Below, piece by piece: positions 39,501 through 48,500 of a DNA stretch of 64,000 bases. The stretch is from the NCBI RefSeq assembly GCF_028858535.1, contig NZ_JAPMOU010000012.1, positions 1-64,000 of the forward strand, given 5' to 3'. A program made the position numbers and the translations under genes. Each line of letters begins with the position of its first letter. Positions within the stretch are counted from its first letter, which is position 1. The DNA is from Spartinivicinus poritis (GTDB lineage Bacteria > Pseudomonadota > Gammaproteobacteria > Pseudomonadales > Zooshikellaceae). A model generated the notes under the pieces. That model was not told the DNA's origin and did not search any database. It saw only the letters and a program-made list of their open reading frames with translations.

Positions 39501-42500
39501 GTGGATTTAGCTATTGAGGAAACAGCTGATACTGCTACTTCGATGAAGTCTTTTTTAACCTCAGTAGTCGCTGCTCATTTAGGGGTTGATCCCCGCACTG
39601 TGGACCTTAAAGCGGGTTATTATGAGCTGGGTTTGGATTCTGCCTTGCTGCTGGAGGTGGTGAAATCAATCGCATCAGGATTAGCGCTCAATTTATCCCC
39701 AACATTACTTTTTGAATATACGACCATTGATAGTTTAGCTAAGCATTTGATGGCAACTTATGGAGACTCCAGACTTGTAGCCTCACCAGTCGCCCCTGAA
39801 GCTGCTTTGAAGAAACAGGTCACTGATCAATCGGTTGCTGTAATAGGTATGGCGGGTCGTTATCCCAAAGCGGAAAACCTCAACGCATTTTGGGAAAACC
39901 TTAAAGCCGGGAAAGACTGCATTACCGAGATTCCTGCTGAGCGATGGAATTCAAACCGGTTTGATCAAATGAAGTCGCCTTCAGGCAAAAACCTATCTAA
40001 GTGGGGTGGGTTTATCGATGATGTGGATTGCTTTGATGCTGAGTTTTTCAGAGTTTCACCACGTGAGGCGAAATTCATGGATCCCCAGGAGCGCTTATTC
40101 TTAGAAGTTTGCTGGGAGGCTATGGAAGATGCGGGCTATACACCGGAAAACATGGTGGTAAACCAGGTAGACAGTTCGGACGATCAGCCGCGTTGCCCCG
40201 TAGGGGTGTTTGCTGGGGTTATGCATAAAGACTACACCTTGTTGCAAAATGAGGCGGCGTATGAAGGCCAGCAAATACCTTTGTCGTTAAATATGGCGCA
40301 AATTGCCAATCGTGTTTCTTATTTTTGCAATTTCCATGGCCCCTCCATCACGATTGATACTGCTTGCTCATCATCGCTAACAGCGGTGCATCTGGCCATT
40401 GAGCAGATCCACCAAGGAAAAATCCAGCTGGCGCTGGCTGGTGGCGTTAACCTTTCCTTACACCCGGGGAAATACCAAACCTATGGTATGATGGATATGC
40501 ACGCCAGTGATGGCTATTGCCATACCTTTGGTGAAGGCGGTGATGGCTATGTGTCAGCGGAAGGTGTGGGTGCGGTTTTATTAAAGCCGTTAGCTCAGGC
40601 ACTTGCTGATAAAGACAGTATTTATGCGGTGATCAAAGGCAGCAGCATTAATCATGTTGGCAAAGTCAGTGGGATGACGGTGCCTAGCCCGGTTGCACAG
40701 GGTGAGATGATTGCAGAGTGCTTGAAAAACACAGGTGTGGACCCGGAAACGATTACTTATATTGAAGCCCATGGTACTGGCACTTCGCTGGGTGATCCGA
40801 TTGAAATTCAAGGGCTAAACAGAGCCTTTAAAGCGTCGACAGCTAAAATCCAGTATTGTGCACTGGGCTCGGTTAAATCCAATATGGGGCATGCAGAAGC
40901 AGCTGCTGGTATTTGTGGTTTAACCAAAGCTATTTTACAGCTACATCATAAAACCCGAGTGAAAACCCTTCATGCGGAGGCGATAAACCCCTACTTGGAC
41001 TTGGCATCGTCGCCTTTTTATATTCAACAGACGACAGAAACCTGGCAGCTGGATAGTAGCGCAACAGCCTCAGTTCGACGAGCAGGGGTCAGCTCATTTG
41101 GAGCCTCAGGTTCTAACGCGCATCTGATTCTCGAAGAAGCGCCATCTAGCATAGCGGCTACGGAAATTAAGCGCCCAAGGGCAGTGCCAGTGTTGGTGCC
41201 GCTGTCGGCAAGTAATAATGATCGTTTGCGGGCATATGCTGACAGGCTGCTGGGTTTTCTGGAAGCCCACCCTTCAGTTGATTTAGTTTCACTGGCTTAT
41301 ACTCTGCAAACAGGGCGGGTTAGTCTGGAACAGCGCTTGATTGTTCTGGCAAGCAATGTCGATGAATTACAAGCTAGCTTAACAGCGTTCCTGGATAGCC
41401 CTTCCGCTTCAATAGCCAACAGGCTGTGGCAGGGGCGTGCTCAATCAAAAGGCACAGGTTCAGCATCACTTGAGGTTGATGCCAGTACGAAAGGGGAGGG
41501 GGGACTAGATAGAATTAGGCAGTGGGCTGCCCAAGGCACTCTAAAAGACCAGCTTGAACAAGTAGCCCAAGCTTGGGTGCAAGGGTACCACTTGGACTGG
41601 CACGCTTTATATGAAGAGCTACCTCAGCGCTTGCACTTGCCTACGTATCCTTTTGCTAAAAAACGGCACTGGATTGATGTGCCGGGACAAAAGCACAACA
41701 CCCGTCAGATGATTGATAAGAAGTCATCTGCCAACCAGCCTTCTAAACAACCAGGAACCGCGCAAACGTCATCGGTGATTTCAGTTGTCCAGCATCCTTT
41801 AACAAATACCAACATGTCACGAAATACGTTTTCAGCCCCACTCAATAAGCCGAACAATATTACATTAGCGCCTTTGGTAGGCAGTGACTCATTGTCAAAC
41901 CGCCGCAGTGCCAATAACGAGCAATCAACCGCTATGTCAGAGAATCGGTTGGCAGCACGGGCTTCGGGAATGACTGCGGCGACAAAAAAAGAAGTATCAA
42001 AGCTGACAGCGTCAGGCGCTGGTTTTGCCGAGGTACCTGCTAAACCGGCTTTTTCAGTGGACTCAATCCAATCAACCTTAATAGCCAGTTTGGCTAGAGC
42101 GCTGTTTACTCAGCCTGAAGATATCACTATCGATAAACCGTTTGTGGATATGGGGCTGGATTCTATTGTCGGGGTTGAGTGGATCCAGAGCATCAATAAA
42201 ACCTACGCGATTAACCTGCCGGCCACCAAAGTTTATGACTATCCCACCATCAGTGAATTTTCCCATTTTCTTCAGCAGGAACTCACTCGACAAGAGTACC
42301 AGCCTGCACCTGATCAAAATGTGCAGCTGACGGTGAGTGATGCGCACAAACATCATCGTGAAACAGTCGTTGCTGGTGTTACGGAAGCCGTTTCAGTGCT
42401 TGATGGGAAAGCCAAGCATGCATACTCGTTGGCAATGTTACAGCAGTCTCTAAAGGAAAGCTTGGCAACAGCACTGTTTATGCAGCCTGATGATATTGCC

Positions 42501-45500
42501 ATTGATAAACCGTTTGTGGATATGGGGTTGGACTCTATTGTCGGGGTCGAGTGGATTCAAAGTATCAATAAAACCTATGAAACTAACCTACCGGCTACCA
42601 AGGTTTACGACTATCCCACAATGAGTGAGTTTGCTACTTTTCTCCAGCAACTATTGTCGCAAAGTGAACCTAGACAACAAAGCTGTGCTCAGGAGGTGAC
42701 ACCTAGTCTTCCAACCTCTCAACCAAAGCTCGCTCAACCAGAAATAGCCGCTGAACCTACTTTGGATAGTGGCTCTGAGGCTTTGTCACTGCATAACGTG
42801 GTTGATGTTAATTACCGAGCGCCTTCTGCAAGTGATGAGAAGTTGCCTGAGCACTTTGGTAGTTCACTATTTCAACAGCGCTATGGCTGTCAACTCAGCT
42901 ACTTTACTGGTTCCATGTACCGAGCTATTGCATCGGAAGCTTTGGTGGTGGCGATGGGACAGGCGGGTTTATTGAGCTTTTTTGGTAGTGCTGGGCTATC
43001 GCTTGATGCCTTGGAGCAGAGTATTCAGCGAATCCAAGCCCAGCTAGGGGAAACTAAACCTTATGGTATGTGCTTAATTGCGAACCTCAATGATCCGCAA
43101 AAAGAGCTCGATCAAGCTGAAACTTTTATCCGTTATCAAATTCCAGTGATTGAGGCCGCTGCATTTTCCACTATTACTCCCGCGTTGGTGTATTGCCGTG
43201 TGAAGGGCCTTACCCAAACCCAGGAAGGGCGTCTTATTTTGCCGCGACGAATCATTGGCAAATGCTCCCGTTTGGAAGTAGCCCGGTTGTTTTTGTCCCG
43301 GCCGCCAATGCTGATTGTCAATGAACTCGTCGCTAAGGGGATGATTACCGAAGAAGAGGCTCATCTATCCCAAAAAATACCCATGGTGGATGACCTTGCG
43401 GTGGAAGCGGATTCCGGCGGGCATACTGACCAAGGCGTGGCTTTTTCTCTGCTCCCGTCGGTGATGGCATTAAAAGCCTCGATGACCCAAGAGCATCATT
43501 ACCCCGAGCCGATCATGGTTGGCTGTGGCGGTGGCATCGGTACCCCGCAAGCAGTTGCTGCTGCATTTGCGTTGGGTGCCGATTTTATTTTCACTGGCTC
43601 TATTAACCAGTGTACTGTGGAAAGTGGTGCTCACCCGGCTGTTAAGGCAATCCTGTCCAGCATCAGTGTACATGACACTACCACAGCACCTGCCGGAGAT
43701 ATGTTTGAAATTGGCGCAATGACTCAGGTTGTCAAAAAAGGCACTCAATTTCCTCAGCGGGCCAGTCGGCTCTATCAAATTTTTCATCAATATTCGTCCA
43801 TTGAGGCTATTCCCCAGAGCGTTCAGCGCGACATCGAACAGCACTATTTTAAACGGTCTTTCGCAGAGGTTTGGGATAAAGTCTGTGTCTATAAAGCGCG
43901 GAAAAATCCTGAGCAATTACTGGAAGCTCAAGCAAACCCTCGGATAAAAATGAAGTTGATTTTTCAGTGGTATTTTCATTACACCAATCAAGTGACTTTA
44001 GCAGGCACGACCACTGAGCAAGATAACTTTCAAATTCATTCTGGTCCGGCCTTAGGAGCATTCAATCAGTGGGTTAAAGGCACAGAGCTGGAAAATTGGC
44101 AAAACCGACCGGTAGTTACTATCAGCCAATTATTGATGACAAAAGCCTGCGAGTATATTCAACACAAGTCGCTGTTTACTACCAGTGCTAAGACAGAAAA
44201 TGGCATCTCTCGTACATCGCCGCAAACAGAAGCAATCCACTCGACACCTTATCAATCGCAAGACTTTTTTGCTGAGCAGGCAATTGCCATTATTGGTATG
44301 TCTGGCCAGTTTCCCCAGGCTAAAAACCTGGATCAGTTTTGGGAGAATATTGCTGAAGCTAAACAATGTGTTTCGGAGATACCAGCGGCACGCTGGCAGA
44401 TCGATCAGTACTTTGATACTGACAAAGATGCCCCAGGAAAAACCTACAGCCGCTGGCTGGGGGTATTGGAGGACATAGATGTATTTGACCCGCTGTTCTT
44501 TAATATTTCGCCGGCAGAAGCGAAATCGATGGACCCGCAGCAACGGTTATTTTTACAGAATGCTTGGCATTGCATCGAAAATGCGGGATTGAACCCGGCG
44601 ACTTTATCGGATAGTGCTTGTGGGGTTTTTGTAGGTTGCAGTGGCAGTGATTACAGTCAGGCCCTAAATGCACAGGGACTAATGGGGGTCAGCTCTTCCA
44701 TTTTATCTGCACGGATTGCTTATTTGTTGAATTTAAAAGGGCCGTGCTCAGCTATCGACACCGCTTGCTCTTCTTCGCTGGTCGCCATTGCAGAAGCGTG
44801 TAACAGTCTCGTGCTGGGAACCAGTGACCTCGCTATAGCCGGTGGAGTTTGTATTTTAACTGGGCCTTCTATGCATATTATGACCAGCAAAGCAGGCATG
44901 CTGTCAGAGCAGGGTCGTTGTTTTACCTTTGACGATCGGGCAGATGGGTTTGTCCCTGGAGAAGGGGTAGGCGTCATCTTATTAAAACGCCTTCACGAAG
45001 CGGTGCGAGATAGGGATGTAATTCATGGTGTGATCAAAGGCTGGGGTGTGAATCAGGATGGGCGCACCAACGGGATGACAGCGCCGAGTGTCAATTCTCA
45101 AATTGCCTTGGAAAAAGGGGTCTATGACCGGTTTGGGATTAACCCTGAAACCATTTCTCTCGTGGAGGCTCATGGAACAGGCACTAAGCTTGGTGACCCC
45201 ATCGAAGTGGAGGCGCTGATTAGCTCTTTTAGTGCCTATACCCAGAAAACCCAATACTGTGCGTTAGGTTCAGTGAAAAGCAACATTGGCCACCTGTTAC
45301 CAGCTGCAGGCGTTTCTGGGGTGATCAAAGCTGTGCTGGCGCTACAGAAAAAAATGTTGCCGCCCAATGCCCAGTTCAGCACATTAAACCGGCATATTAC
45401 TTTGGACAATAGCCCCTTTTATATCAACACCGCATTGCGTCCTTGGCACACAGCACCGGGAATACCCCGTTGTGCCGCGGTCAGCTCCTTTGGCTTTAGC

Positions 45501-48500
45501 GGCACCAATGCCCATTTGGTGATTCAGGAATACGCCCCTGAGCTGACAGAAGTTGAAACAGCAGGCTCAAAAAACCAGGGCAAAACCGTTAACGTCACAG
45601 AGCCCGTGTTAGTTACTCTTTCGGCAAAAAATCGTGACAGATTAAGTGGTTATGCAGCTAACTTGATCAGTTTTCTTAAGTGTTCAGACGCTTCCCTCAA
45701 TCTTGCAGACCTTGCTTACACTTATCAAACCGGGCGTGAAGCGATGGATGAGCGTATTGCGCTGCTAGTTGATGATAAATCGGTTTTGATTCAATTATTA
45801 GAGGTCTACTGTGAGCATCGGTTGGCTAGTGATAACAGTAATCAAGGCATTTTGTATCAGGGGGCGGTAGATAAAACACCAGGTTTATTCACTGAGCTTC
45901 TTGATGATGAAGATGGTCAAGCGCTAGTTGATCAATGGATGAAACAAAAAAACCTTAGCAAGCTTGCCAAGCTTTGGGTAAAGGGACTGGATATTGATTG
46001 GCAGCTGCTTTACGACAACCGTCGCCCCAGCCGTATTGTTGCGCCGAACTATCCCTTTGCTCAGCAACGCTATTGGCTTGAAACGCAGGGGAGCACCACT
46101 GCATCATCAGTGATAGCTGAACAATCGCCATTGAAAAGAGCATCGATCTATTTGCGACCCAGCTGGTGTAGAGACGATTCACAGGCTTATTCTCGACCAC
46201 TAGCCTCGCAGGACAGTTTGTCTTCAGCCAACATCGACCATCGTCTCCTGTTACTGCATAACCACGACCAGAAAGTGATGGCTGAACGACTGCAGCGGGA
46301 ATTTACTCATGGGTTGCTGGTACAAGCAGATAGCATCCAGCTGTCGTCTTTGGGGGATTTGTCTGGCTATGATGGGCTGATTGACTTAACTGGCCTTTGT
46401 TTACAACCCACTCAGCGATTACCGGAAAAACTCCAACTCCTACAAGCCCTGATCGACCAGCGCCGAGGGCAAAGCTTAAGATTACTGTATCTAGGAATTA
46501 AAGATGCCCCGACAGTAGAGGAGCCTCTCTACTGTATGTTACAGAGTGAATATCGCACGGTTACCGCGCGGTGTTTAGTCGTTGCTGCAACTGATGTGGC
46601 AGTAGGCGAGGAAGCGTTGATGCAACAGGTTATGGCTGAGTATCAGCAAGAGGCATTACCAAGTCTTTGTCACTATCAACAGCAGCAGCGCTTGATACCT
46701 GTCCTGGAGCAAATGACCCCGAATCCTGGCACATTTAACATTCCAGCTGACCGAGTCGTCTGGATAACGGGTGGTACCCGTGGCATTGGTTTGCTCTGTG
46801 CGCAGCATATGGTCGCTCACTATGGGGTTAAAAAGCTGGTATTACATGGAAAAGCACCATTACCTGGTCGTGGCACTTGGGAGCGATATGTTGCAGACCC
46901 AGCTTATGGTGATAGCAGTACGCAGCAAAAAATCGAGGCGATCTTAGCACTTGAAGCACAGGGTATTCAGGTCGAAATACAGCATACGCCGTTGACTGAC
47001 ACAGCCCAATTACAGCAAGCGCTAGCCATGGTTAACCAAACGCTTGGTCAGGTGGCGGTTGTCTTGCACTGCGCAGGTCTTATGGATCAAGAGACCCCGG
47101 CTTTCATTCACAAAACGTGGGACAATATTGAAGCGGTTTTAGCACCCAAAGTGCAGGGCCTAATCCACCTGCATGAGGTGATGAAAACGCAGCCACTCCA
47201 GCGCTTTGTGCTATTTTCATCGGTGTCTGCCATTATGCCTCGCTTGGCAGTAGGGCAGCTTGATTACGCCATGGCTAATGGTTTTATGGATAACTGGTCA
47301 CGCCACCAGCATCAAGCCGGGAATACCTATTACTTGAGTTTACAGTGGCCGAGTTGGAAAGAAACCGGCATGGGCGAGGTGCGAACCCAAGTCTATCGAG
47401 ACACCGGTTTACTTTCCCACACCAATGCAGAAGGCTTGGCATTGCTTGATGGTGCGTTAACGCAAAGTGATCCGGTACTACTGCCTGCAGTGGTAAATCC
47501 AGCGATTTTCAATGCCGCTGTCTGTCTTCAGCATTCAATGCACCAGCAAGCATCGGCAGGGCTAATGCCTACCCCCCTGAAGTCTGAACAGGAAAAGACT
47601 ACTGAGGAAGTACTTCGTCAACCGGCATTTGATACGGTGGCTGTATGGGTACAACAACTAGTCAGCCAACTGATTAATCTGGACCTGGACAAGCTGGATA
47701 GAGACAAGCCTTTTCAGGCGCTAGGTATTGACTCGATTTTGATTGCACAACTGATCCGGCAAATGGATAAGGATATGGTCGGTGAAAAGTTGGACCCCTC
47801 AATCGTGCTTGAAAACCCAACGGTTAACCAGTTAGCCGGCTACCTGATTCAACATCATGGCAGTGGATTAAAATCCGTGATTGGACACCCCTCGACCGAG
47901 CTAGGTGGTGAAACACCGCTAGCAGAGGTGCAAACTAATAGCACTCACACCAAGCCAGTGCCGCTTGCTGAGTTGGAAAACACATCGCAAGCAAGCCAGA
48001 AAGCGGTGTCTATGTATACGCAAGGTGATAGTGCGTTGCTGGCTAATAAAATAGCGGTGGTTGGTATGGCATGCCATTTCCCTGATGCACCTACTACCCA
48101 TGACTACTGGGAAAACCTGTTAGTGGGCAGGGACAGTATGACGGATGTGCCGGTTAACCGCTGGGATCCAGAAAAGCTGTATCTGCCAGGAGAGTTTGTC
48201 AAAGGCTTCAGTATCAGCCGCTGGGGTGCTTTTTTGGACAAGATTGAATATTTTGACCCCGACTACTTTGGTATCAGTCGTTCACTGGCTCCGCAAGTTG
48301 ACCCCTTGGCACGACAATGGTTAGAAGTAAGCGCTGAAGCCCTGGCTGACAGTGGTTATACCAAGGAGGCGCTCTGGGGTGAAAATGTGGGTGTTTTTGT
48401 TGGCTCTCGGATGAGCAACTTTGCCCATAAGTTTGCCCCCAATCAATTTGATAAAAATGCAATTGTTGGCTTAGGCCAGAATTTTATTGCTGCCCATCTT

